DNA from: Diatrype stigma | Lineage: Eukaryota; Ascomycota; Sordariomycetes; Xylariales; Diatrypaceae | Assembly (NCBI GenBank): GCA_022225965.2 | Contig: JAKJXP020000048.1 | Location: forward strand, 256,876 to 320,875 | Reading direction: 5' to 3' | Length of the DNA stretch: 64,000 nucleotides | Shown: positions 38,065 to 48,480 of the stretch, piece by piece | Numbering within the stretch: position 1 is the first letter of the stretch | How the letters are laid out: every line of letters begins with the position of its first letter | Notes under the pieces: model-generated | What the model was told of the DNA's origin: nothing | The model's input: only the letters and a program-made list of their open reading frames with translations | The model's database searches: none | Translations under genes and position numbers: made by a program

Positions 38065-39903
38065 TCAGGCCAGCGGCGGGATCTTGAAACCGCCCGGCAC
38101 CAACCTCTGGAACACCAGGTGCGGGTCATAAGTCTCCTGCACGGCACGCAGCCGCCGCACGTTCGCGTCGCCGTACGAGGCGATGACGGGCTGCTTCGCA
38201 TTCGCGTCGTTCATGAAGATATACTCCTGCTCCTGCTCCCGCTTCCGCGCGCCCGCTTCGGCTTCGTCTCCCTCTTCGCCTTCTAGGCGCAACACGCGCT
38301 CGGCCTGGGCGTGCAGCGACTCGGCGCTGGCGCGGGCGACCGCGTCGTCCTTCTCGTCCCACCAGGCCACGTTGATCGCGAGCCAGGTCTGGTTGACGGG
38401 CCGCAGGCCGAGCGCGTTGCCGCCGCCGCGGGCCTCGCCGGCCCGCACGGCGTGCTCGCTGACCGGCTGCAAGGTGGCGACGAGGGTGCCGGCCTGCAGG
38501 GCGGCGATGGCGGCCACGTCGGGCGCCGAGGAGGAGAGCAGCGCGTCGAGCTGGTGGGCGAACAGGTCGCTGCTGCTGAGTTGCGCGAACGTCGACACGT
38601 ACGAGGTCCATCGCGGGACGGCCGACGCGGGGAAGCCGCCCATCAGCTCGTGGAGCGTCATGAAGCCGGTGGCTTCGAATAGCGGGGTTCCTAGTAGCTC
38701 GTAAAAGGGGGCGAATGCCGCGGGCCGCTCGACGGGCTTGAGATAGACCATGGTTAGGACGAGGCTGGCGTTGGTGGGCACGAGGTTGATGCACAGGTTG
38801 GCGTGCAAGTCCTTATTGGGGGCGTTTTGGTAGGCATGGTAGGCCTGAAGTAAGGCCGGCATCTGGTCGAGGCCGTACACCTGCATGCCGCCCCATACTT
38901 GCTTGATTGGGTATGTCGTCAACTTGAACTGGGTCACGATGCCTAGTACGTGGTTTTCATGAGATGATGGGCTTCGAACTTAGATAGAGGGAGCAAGGGA
39001 AAGAAAGGGGGTGGGGGGTCAACTAAATAGCGGACCGTACCGAAATTATTCGCGCCCCCTTTTAGCGCCCAGAACAGATCGGGATGTTCCGTAGAGGTAG
39101 CCACTACAACGCTTCCATCCGCCAAGACGACCTAGAAATGCAAAGAGCCTTTTAGCATGGTCTCTCATGCCTCATGGCTGCTACGACGATGTCATGAGCT
39201 GATAGACGGCGCTTACCTCGAAGCTTACGACATTGTCGCATGCCAGACCATATAGATCTGACAAATAGGAGAGACCACCTCCGAGCATGAGACCGCCGAC
39301 GCCGACGTCCATCACCCGCCCCCCTACAACGGTCACGTCGTATTCGTCCAATACCGTGTACACGGCATCCCACCGAGCGCCGGGGCCCAGCGACGCCAGC
39401 CCAGTCGCAGCATCGTAGGTCACCTCGTTAAGGTTGTCCAGCGCGATGAGCACTCCACCATCGATGCTGGCGTCGCCAGGGTTGAAGGAGTGGCCTCCGG
39501 AGCGGACGGCGAACGGGACGTCGTTGGCCACGAGCGCGCCTACCAGCTTCTGCACGTCGGCCGCGGAAGCCGGGCGGGCAATGCAGGCCGGGTGCTTCCA
39601 GGCGGTCTGGGAAAAGCTCTTCTCTCGCAGTGTCGGGTACGCAGCATCGGAAGGCAGTGTGACTGCAGCGGCGCCGAGTTCGCCCCTCAGTTGCGCGCAA
39701 GTGGCAGCAACGGCGGTCGCGTTGATCACTGCCACTGCTAATGTCGATGCGCCGTCCCCGCCGTTCTCCGTGGTGGCGGTCTGGTACCACAGACCCAAGG
39801 CAATGGCCGCGATGCCGACTGCAACTGCAATCACGGCTATTAAGGGAGAAGATTTCCCACTCGCAGGAGGGGTTTTGGCTCGGCCTTTGGGCGAAGCAGA
39901 CAT
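38065..39903 (-). CDS. FAD-linked oxidase (PCMH/BBE type) with N-terminal membrane anchor
   Basis: A flavoprotein oxidase of the berberine-bridge/6-hydroxynicotine oxidase family. Exons on the - strand: 39903-39217, 39131-39041 and 38942-38065, joining in frame to about 551 residues. The FAD-binding domain shows [39 protein letters not shown] (His about 138 is the usual covalent FAD attachment), [20 protein letters not shown] and [15 protein letters not shown]. Arg stands where bicovalent members have the second flavin-linking Cys, so a single covalent link is expected. The C-terminus ([31 protein letters not shown], in two parts) is the usual BBE tail. A hydrophobic stretch at about residues 20-40 looks like an uncleaved signal anchor rather than the cleaved signal peptide common in this family. 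Substrate is unknown. Confidence 0.9.
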
Positions 39904-41343
39904 CGTGGTTCGGGGCCGAGCTCTACAATGCTAGAATTGTATTATGTGTTGTCTTATAGGAGACGGATTCGATCCGCAGGCTGATTTTCCTATGTACTTA
40001 CATAGGCGGTGCTGTGCCGCAGCGGTGATGTGATTATTGCCGTCTTATCCCAATAAGTCTGCATACCTCGCGCCAAAGGATTCGCAAACGCTAGTTTTCT
40101 TGATCTCCCATGCTGCGACGTACAGTTCTACTATTGGAGGCAAAAAGATACGATTTTGGGATGCTATGCTGCCCCAGACCTATCAATCAAAGGAGGTATA
40201 CCAAAGCAAGCTGCCAGATAAACCGTAGCCAGGTCCCTGCTGTTCCGCGGTCGACTAGGGTAGCATGGCTCAGGGCAAGAGGGACACAGCCGGCCAAACA
40301 AATAAAACATAACGCTCACGTCGTAAAACTTCGAATGCATACAAACCACACAATTACTTTGCCTGATCCCCAGTACTCCAAGGATACATCGGAGCGAACA
40401 GTCAAACTGCGGTGTGTGTATTGAACCGATATGGACTCCGGCCTCCCGTTGCCGTGACAAGTCGTATAGGCGAAGATTCGCAACACCACTGGGCTCTCAC
40501 CGGTCCTGGTCTAAGGCCATCGCGGGCAGCTTCAAGGTTAGCCCTGACACGGGGCACCCCGTGTATTTTCAAGGATTGTACTGCTCTTCGTTGCCAAGTT
40601 GAACAGTGCCACGGGGCTTTTTATCGTCAAGATTACAAACAAATCCGGTCGCAAGCCAAAACGTCCGTGAGAGGCACAGCTGAGCTACCTGGGGTAAGGT
40701 ATGGACCGTATGGTACGGCACTAACGACTAAGACACGGGGGTGAAGTCTGCCCGAGTTGGTCAGGAACGCCTTTCAAGTGGCGTTGGTATAAAGCAAGTA
40801 GGTTGTATCACATCGGATCTGGGAGGAATATTTAGTTATAATTCCGTCGCTTATAAATTCCACCTATAACATACGTTAACGGTTCATCTTGGCCCTTCTT
40901 TGCCTGGTTGTAGTCGTCAGTAGCTAAACGTAGGAGCTACATATATACGTTATATGTAGGCCAAGGATTAATTTGTTGCTGTCCACCTTGCCTCGTAGTT
41001 GATCTACCACCCCAGGACACAAAGCACGACAATACTACATCTCGTGTAGGCCAGGCGCCAACTAAGTGCATATGCCTCGATACCTATACCTCGACCAGAC
41101 GCGTAAGTGCGTACTTGCCTGTGTTCCAGATTCATCCCCTTTCATCCTTGTCACCCCTAATTATAGACTTCCAGAAGCATGTACGTATAAACGTGCCCGG
41201 CCAATCAGGCATCTGACCAGGCACGAGCCCTGCCTCACCTAGTCCTTGACCTCGAAACTCGCCTTCTTGATCTCTTCTGACTATTGACTTCCTTACTCTA
41301 ACCTTAACTCTCTAAAGACGACACCTCTCAGTTGTGTTCAGAG
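39904..41343. other. Divergent intergenic region between FAD oxidase and SDR genes
   Basis: 1.4 kb that should hold both promoters. It contains a perfect inverted repeat at 40937-40959. No coding region is supported. Confidence 0.5.
40937..40959. promoter_or_regulatory. Perfect 9-bp inverted repeat in a divergent promoter
   Basis: CTACATATA, spacer TACGT, then TATATGTAG. It lies about 0.4 kb upstream of the SDR start. Function unknown. Confidence 0.3.
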
Positions 41344-42526
41344 ATGGCAGACAAACCCGCGATCCCCCAAAAGGGCGAGAGCCCGATCTGGTACTTCTAC
41401 CGGCAATTCACGCGCCGGCCCGCGCCGGTGCGGGGCGTCGACCTCCGGGGCAGGACGGCGATCGTGACGGGGTCGAACACGGGCCTCGGCTTCGAGGTCA
41501 GCCGCCAGCTGCTCGGGCTGGGGCTGAGCCGGCTGATCCTCGCCGTGCGGAGCGAGGAGAAGGGCAAGGCGGCGGCCGCCAGGCTCGCCGAGGACCTGCC
41601 GCGGCGGCAGGAGGACCGGGACGTCGCCGTCATCGAGGTCTGGCCCCTGGACCTGTCCGCGTATGACTCGGTCGTGGCGTTCGCGCGGCGCGCGCACGCC
41701 TCCCTCGACAGGCTCGACCACGTCGTCCTCAACGCCGGCATGTGGCAGCCCGTGGCGCGCACCTTCAACGCGAGCACCGGCCACGACGAGACCGTGCAGG
41801 TCAACTACCTCTCCACAGCGCTTCTAGCGCTACTACTCCTTCCCGTGGCCAAGGCGAAGCGCGCGGCGGGGGGCCAACCGCAGCCCACGCGCATCACGTT
41901 CGTCTCGTCCGAGGTGGCGGGCTTCACCAAGTTCGCGGAGGGGAGGAGCCAGGGCTCGGTGCCGATCCTGGCGGCGCTCGACAGCCGGGAGGGCAAGTTC
42001 GACCCGCTCGACCGCATGTTCGTCGGCAAGCTGCTGCAGCAGTTCTTCGTCACCGAGCTGGCGGGCCGGGTGCCGCCCTCGGCCGCGCTGGTCAACGCGT
42101 GCTCGCCGGGATCCGTGTACGGCACCGACTTCAACCGCGAGACGCCGCCGGGCGCGCTCACGAAGTTCGTCTGGAGCTACGTCGGCTCCAGCCCGTCCGT
42201 GGGCGCCCGCATGATCACCGATGCGGCGGTCAACCACGGGGACGAGACGCATGGGCAGTTCCTGTCGTTTCAGGAGGTGGTCGGGTACGTGCATCACCCT
42301 CCAGCTCTACTCCTTCCTAATTAATCACACTTATTATTATCATTACCTCAACGGTAAAAACAAGTAACGCTACTAACAAATCATCCGCGGGTATAGAAAG
42401 GCGCCCATCATATACAGTCCGGAGGGGAAGAAGATTTCAGAGCAGCTCTGGAAGGAGACGATGGCGGAGTTTGCATTTGCGAACGTGGAAGACATTTTGA
42501 GGGATGTGACGGCCACGGAATCCTAA
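41344..42526 (+). CDS. Short-chain dehydrogenase/reductase-like protein lacking the catalytic Tyr
   Basis: A Rossmann-fold SDR protein. Exons 41344-42284 and 42397-42526 join in frame to about 356 residues; the intron has a GTACGT donor, a perfect TACTAAC branch site and a TAG acceptor. Visible are the NAD(P)-binding motif TGSNTGLG, the NAG motif in VVLNAGMW, and the Ser region ITFVSSEVAG. The expected YxxxK is MFVGK (Met225, Lys229; Met codon 42016-42018), so the catalytic Tyr is missing while the Lys is kept. The C-terminal exon encodes APIIYSPEGKKISEQLWKET, typical of this fungal subgroup. The frame and splice sites are intact, so the gene does not look dead. It may have lost oxidoreductase activity, or use another residue. 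Confidence 0.88.
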
Positions 42527-44039
42527 ATAAGCCATGACATACTTCGTACTAGAAAATGGCATTACGCCCGGGTGGGCTTAATACAATGGCATGACACTTC
42601 ACTTATGTCACTTAGCTTTTGATATCCTCATTTGTTTCAGTAGCAGTCATTTTTAGGAACGACCGCTTCCATTTCTTCACAACCTGAACGCCAGTTACTT
42701 GGCTCTCGCTCGCGAATGGTCTCTTAGGCACCTGAGAATACAGCTGTTCTATCAATAGACAGTGAATGACGTCCAAACAGAATGTAATTGATCTATGACT
42801 ATACTCTCGAGAAAACCCCTGTGAAATCGACTCTATCCATATCGAGCGGCCCTGATGGAGTCCTGTACGAGTATCACGGGGTATCCATGTGGTTACCGGC
42901 GGGCGCAGCTCGGCGGTGATTGTGGGGGCGGGACCCCATAACTAAGCCCCGGAGTCTGCGGACAAGGGGGTTTGATCCGAAGCGCCATATATAAATAGGC
43001 CAGGCAATTACGAGATCCATTCCGTCGTTAATAGCCGCGTGTTCAAACACTCGCGAAGGCGGAACTTGCTACTTCAGTGTAACTTTGGAGTCGTAGAAAG
43101 CTCAAAATAACCACGCCGTTATGCAAGGTCACTACGAGGCAGAGGGAGTTTGTGTTTAGATGTTGGTGATGTAGTAGTAGGTCATTGGCGCTGCGCCAAT
43201 CATTGCGCAATGTAACCTTGAAAGCTGCAGCAACGAAGTAGGGAGTAGGTCTGGCTGCCTAACTATAAAACTGAGCCCCGAAAGATGTCAGTAAGAACGG
43301 CACTGGGTATCATTACGATGTGTAGTATCAGCATGTAACTTCAGTCTGCCCCATAACGCAGCCGCTTTCGTATAGCAAGGGCGAGACTTTCATCGTTGAT
43401 TGGCTAGGCAGTCAGGCACTGGCAGGTCAACACGAATATCATCTGTAGCATTTTCCGCATTGCAACCGTCCGTACAGCCATAGAGTACCAACACTCTATT
43501 CAAGGCGACCGCCCCCGGCTTGCGATATACGGAGTGCACTGGTTGTTTCCCAGCGATTTGCGGGAATCGTTGTCGCTTGTCTGCCGGCACTGACAGAACA
43601 AGTCGTCTCCACACCGCCGAGTGTTTCAACCAAACCAAAACCTTTGGACTTAGAGCCAACAGCCAAGACTTTTCCAGATTGCCAATTGGGCTGCAGGGTG
43701 ATGGAGCAACCAACATGTTGTCGTATAGAAGCCCCCTTGGTTCCCCCAGGGTGGGTAGTTGCGTGTTGGTAGTGGCTGTACGCCCTTGGACCTTGTTCTA
43801 CGACACCTGCTCTTCTAACTACCTACCTACATGTCACGACGACACAAATTAGGGCTTTGTACGGACGGCACCGGAGGACAAAATCATCAAAGGATGTCAT
43901 GCCGGAAAATCGTTAAATAATTGGCATATACGACAGACACAGCAAGCCATAGGGCAACCCAGCTACCACTCGGGTGTCCAAGCTGAAAGAAAGGTTCGGC
44001 CATCTTGTGGTGTTGATTAGACACACCACGGCGTAGAAA
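42527..44039. other. Intergenic region with an orphan TATA-like site
   Basis: 1.5 kb without a supported gene. A TATATAAATA sequence at 42987-42996 in a GC-rich context resembles a core promoter, but no convincing coding region follows on the + strand before 44040. A - strand ATG frame at 43716-43390 (108 codons) has no recognised motif. Confidence 0.4.
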
Positions 44040-44661
44040 ATGTATATCGCGAAGGTGCAAGAGACCACATTGCCTAGGACAGCGACGGAAACATCCTCGA
44101 GTAAGTCGACCATTCTCCAAGCCCATTCGAGAGGCATACACCGTGACTAACCACCATGGCCCAGTAGCGCTCCTCGCCGGCCGGAGTGACGATGCCACCA
44201 ACAGCAGCAGCAGCGACGATGGCCCGGGGGTGCAAATAAGCACGGGCACCGCGGTGGGAATCGGGGTTGGCATCCTGTTCGCCATAGCGATGATCGTCTT
44301 CCTAGTCCTGGTCACGTTCTACTGGCGGCGGAAGGCGCTCGGCAAACCTGCTCCTACGGAAGAGCCTCAGCCGCAGCCACCGCCGCAGCAGGAGGAGGCC
44401 GAACTGGACGGGACGGGACCCACCACCACCAAGCCACACGAGGTCGATAGCTCGCCCCGGAGCCGGTCTTCGGGTGAGCTGAAGCCCTGGCAGCAGTACC
44501 AGGAACTCGCGGCGCCTTACTCGATCCCGATGTACGAGCTGGGCACCGAGACCGAAATACCTGCGCCGCCGGCTGAGATGGATGCGCCTGGTGTCATCCA
44601 CGAAGCGCCGTCGTCGTCACTACCAGCTACTCGGAGTTTCTATAATGCGAGTAGCAGTTGA
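44040..44661 (+). CDS. Small single-pass membrane protein, Pro/Glu-rich cytoplasmic tail
   Basis: Proposed exons 44040-44100 and 44165-44661 (185 residues), joined across a 64-nt intron with GTAAGT donor, TGACTAAC branch site and CAG acceptor (a TAG acceptor 3 nt later is equally possible). The short first exon gives MYIAKVQETTLPRTATETSS. A Ser/Asp-rich stretch precedes one clear transmembrane helix (TAVGIGVGILFAIAMIVFLV) ending in basic YWRRK. The tail is Pro/Glu-rich with YELGTETEIPAPPAEMDAPG, a pattern common in fungal plasma-membrane proteins of the Mid2/WSC-like kind. There is no signal peptide in this model, so the first exon is less certain than the second. Function unknown. Confidence 0.55.
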
Positions 44662-45508
44662 CCACTTCCTGTTACCATGGGTCTATTTATGTATGAAACG
44701 TCGTGATATACAAAGGAAGGATGGTGCGGAAGGGTAACTAATGATAATGGCAAATAGGGGGTTCTTTTCAGCGTTTTTGTGTTTTCATGAACAGATTTAC
44801 TACCATCTGTCCATGTAAAGCAGCATCTTCTATGCCTTTATGATTCCCATATTTTACTGATCATTGATCGGGGGGTCCGGTTTGTCAGGGCAGCTATACC
44901 AACTCTATGCCTCTGGGTGGCGGATAACATATAACAATCGAAGATGTGGAGGATGTGCCGTTTGACTATTTGTCCTATCGTTGCCAGGTTAATACTACCC
45001 GGAATAATGACACCGGTTGCTCTATATGTCTCTGATAGAAAGAATTACATTGTTTCGAGCAACCGAATATTGACACAATGGGCAATAAGCCATGTATGTC
45101 CTAATTCATCCCGACTTCAGGTATGTCTTGTCTCATGACCACACAAAGGGAAGCTCAACCACGATTAACAAAGAGCACATGCAGACACAGCAAACAAAGC
45201 TCATCCCACCTTCCATCGGAGCTGCACGGAAGCTATCCGAATTTATTGTTGTGATTCATATTAAGCGGGAGTGCTGTCATGAGCAAAGGTTGCAACTTCC
45301 AGAGCTGGGTGATTCACCACTGCCTGTTGGTTCGATGACATAACTATTTCGTTTTATCAGCCGCGATGCTTTTCCTATTACTATGAGGTGTTGTTGTCTA
45401 TAAAGGATCTCCCACAGTGACGACCGGGGCTGAAGAGACTACAAGAATTGACTTCGCAACAAGGACTGTATCACGCATAGCCAACAAACTCCGAAAAGTA
45501 ATCTCACG
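44662..45508. other. Intergenic region, no gene seen
   Basis: Between two genes on the same strand. Short open frames only, no repeats of note. Confidence 0.45.
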
Positions 45509-47105
45509 ATGAATCTAGCACATCCGATGGCTCAAATGCCACCCAATCCCAGCATCCACATCACAGGCACGCCTGAGCCGGAGGGTATGACATGCTTGAC
45601 GTGCCTGCGACCTCTCTCCGACCACCGGCTCGAATGTCCGGGGCACGAGCTGCTAGAGCTCCTGTGGCCACCGAACAACCCGAGTTTCGGGACGGACGGC
45701 ATCCACACGCTCGGCATGGAGCGGGATTTCGTACGTTCTCTATACTCCCTATGTTCCCCAATCCAAGCCAGCACGTGATTAAAAACATCGGTATAAATAA
45801 TGAATTACACACAGCTGACACACGCGGCATGAATATTGACAGTTGATGCTCATGCTCGAGTACCTGCGCCTGTGCGCCGACGAGCTCCAGGGCCCGCTTT
45901 TCACGTACCGGACGCTGCACCTCCCGGGGCCGACGAGGTGGACGAAGATGCTGTTCCCGGACGAGAGGGCCCCCGACAAGCGAACGTGGCTGTTCCACTG
46001 GTCGGCCCGGTGGCGGCCGACCCGCCCGACCGAGAGCTGGGGTTTCCGGTTCGGGCGCAGCGGCATCGCCCTCGTCGTCGAGCAGCCCCTGGCGCCGATA
46101 TCCGGGGCCGTGCGGCCATCGGTCACGACCCCTTACGACACGTATCTCCCCCCCGAGCTTCTCGACACGCCAGGGCCCCAACCCTGGCTCCTGGACGCCC
46201 AACCGGAGACCCAACCCCAGCCCGATCCAGCCGCAGAACAACAATCACACCAAGAGCCGAAACAGTCTCCCCCACCGTCCCCCTTCTCCATCGGTCTCCC
46301 AACCACAACCACAACCACAACCCCAACCCCAACCCCAACGCTCAACCGCGCCTCCGCCCTCTCCGACTGGCTCGCGCTGCGCGACCTGCTGCGTGCCGAG
46401 ATCGGCGCGCGCTCGCGCAACGAGGCCAACCTGGCCGCGGCAGCCCTCCTAGCGCGCCGGGTCTACGACCTGTCGCTCGACCGCGCCGACCCCATGTGGC
46501 GGGTAGTCGCGGACCTGGGGGAGGCGGCGGCGCGGGAGCGCGCCGCGCTCGCGGTCGCGAGGCGGAATTTGGTCGCTGTGGAGAGGGGGGCCGGGGCGGG
46601 GTGCTGGGGGGTGCCGGTGATGGGGCCGGGGACGGGGAGGGGGTCTAGTGGTAGTGGTGGAAGTCGTGCGGGTGATGGTGATGCGAAGGAGGTAGACGGG
46701 GTTAGTGGAAATGGTAATGGTGACGGCAATGGCAATGGTGGGGACGGGGACGGCAGCGAGAATAGGAGGTGGAAAGGGAAAGAGAAGGAGACAGATCTAG
46801 GGGGCGGTGGACAGTCGCAGCAAAACGCCGATGACGAATCGCAAGACGAGAAAAGAGGAGAAAGAGCCGGAGCCCACCATGAGGCCAGACCCGACCGCGA
46901 CCAGAACCACGACCAGAACGACAAGGAAGACGAAAACGGAGAAGACGAAGTCTGCATCTGGACGTCGCGGCCGGACTTCGTGGCCGCCTGCAACGCGGAG
47001 TGGATCCGGTGGCGCGCGGTCGGGGGCCCGACCCGGGTGGTCCCCGTCAGGCTCCCGGGGGAGGAGAAGCCGGTACTTGCTGTGCGGTGGCGGCTGAGCG
47101 GCTGA
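45509..47105 (+). CDS. Hypothetical protein with low-complexity middle region
   Basis: Exons 45509-45730 and 45843-47105 join in frame to about 494 residues; the 112-nt intron has a GTACGT donor and a TTGACAG acceptor. The N-terminus carries a CLTC...HRLECPGH arrangement (CxxC-x10-CxxH), which could bind zinc. A globular segment follows (LMLMLEYLRLCADELQGPLF, then WTKMLFPDER and WGFRFGRSGIALVV). The middle has Pro/Gln- and Thr-rich runs and a Gly/Asn/Asp-rich stretch (NGNGDGNGNGGDGDG), then an acidic charged region. The C-terminus (CIWTSRPDFVAACNAEWIRW) looks folded. I do not recognise the family. The conserved-looking ends around disordered sequence suggest a real gene. Confidence 0.65.
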
Positions 47106-48480
47106 GCTGAGCGCTAGGGATGAGAAAGGAAGTAGAAGAAGAAGAGGAAATAAGGGTGAGATAAGAGAGAGAGACATGACGTCCGCACATAGGTCAGCTC
47201 TTTAGCTAGCCTCGCACCCCGAGGCTTGGAATTAAGTGCATAGGTACCTAGTTGGCTGTTGTGCTGGCCAGGGATACCTACGGGTCGGGCTTGACTAAGA
47301 AGGTGGCTCAGGGGGGAGGAAAAAGGGGGAATGGACGGATGAATTGGCTGACGAGCATGAACAACTTGGAAGCGTTATTTTACTAGCAATTCAACTGTTG
47401 CCGACAAGTTGACTTTATCGAATCCACAACACATGCGCATGGAAGAGCTAGCTAGCAAAGCATTCCAAACGAGTCAACAGACAGAGGGTTCTAATAAGAT
47501 CTATAGCTACTTGGGTATTGCACTTATGTAGCTAGCTAATTACTAAGTATAAGCCGTGGTGTGGAGTGAAGCATTGTCAGGCCATGGAACAACAGATGAT
47601 GCAAAGTACAATCGCAGCTCGTTTTGCACTCCCCGAAATCATCAGCATCATCAGCGTTCATGACACACACACACAAACACGCGCACATCATACACACACA
47701 TGGACGTCTGCCCCCGTCTGCCTGGATCAGAAAAAACAATTGCCATGCTATGCACTATGCCAGCAAAATCAAACAACCCGCACAAATCCTCGTGCCTGGA
47801 TATCCTCTTCCCTCTCGCAACGCCAGGGCCCGTACAAGGGCTATATCAATCAAACAGAATCACCGAGAATTGACAAAAGATGCCAAGGTCCAAAATTACC
47901 CATTCCTTCCCTTTCCCTTCCTCCCTGCAAGTCGCTCAGCAATGCTCCATATTCCAGCCGGGAAATGCAAATACCGTTGTAGATGCTACGCCACCCCCGC
48001 CTCTCTGTCCTTCCGTATGATGCAAGTTCACCTCCCCGCCGGCTGTCGTTGGGACAGAAGGTACAGAAACAAGACCCCATCGGGCCATCTAAGTTGGTAT
48101 CTATGAAGTTCGAAAAGGAAAATGGGGTGAAAAGTAGAGCCAGCATGCAAAAAGAAAATAATCATGGGGTATCATAATCGAAAGTCGCCCTTTTCCTTCC
48201 TGCCTTGTTTTTTTAACTACTAGGCTGATCGTAGACTCAATCGTAATCGTCGTCGATGCGCCATGGCGGCGTCATGGTGGTACACGGTATGCAATGCATG
48301 CTCTTCGTTGCTGTATGCTGTATGCTGTTTCTCGAGAAACTGGATCGAAAATCGTAGTTTAGGACGAAAGAAGCTGTAATGGTGATGTCGGCCATCACGT
48401 GGTATCGTTGACTATGGGTCTAACCTGCCCATTAATGCTGCTCCTGTACCGGATAAAGGGATCTCAATTCATGGGGCACA
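47106..48480. other. Convergent intergenic region
   Basis: Contains a short (CA)n-like tract at about 47665-47700. It should hold the 3' UTRs of the flanking genes. No supported gene. Confidence 0.5.

Noticed and set aside
34263..42526. Secondary-metabolite cluster call
   Set aside because: No polyketide synthase, peptide synthetase, terpene cyclase or regulator lies in the window, so the evidence is too thin for a feature.
43913..44137. 74-codon - strand frame with hydrophobic stretches
   Set aside because: It starts with ATG and looks membrane-like, but it has no family match, and good + strand splice signals (GTAAGT, TGACTAAC, CAG) support the gene on the other strand.
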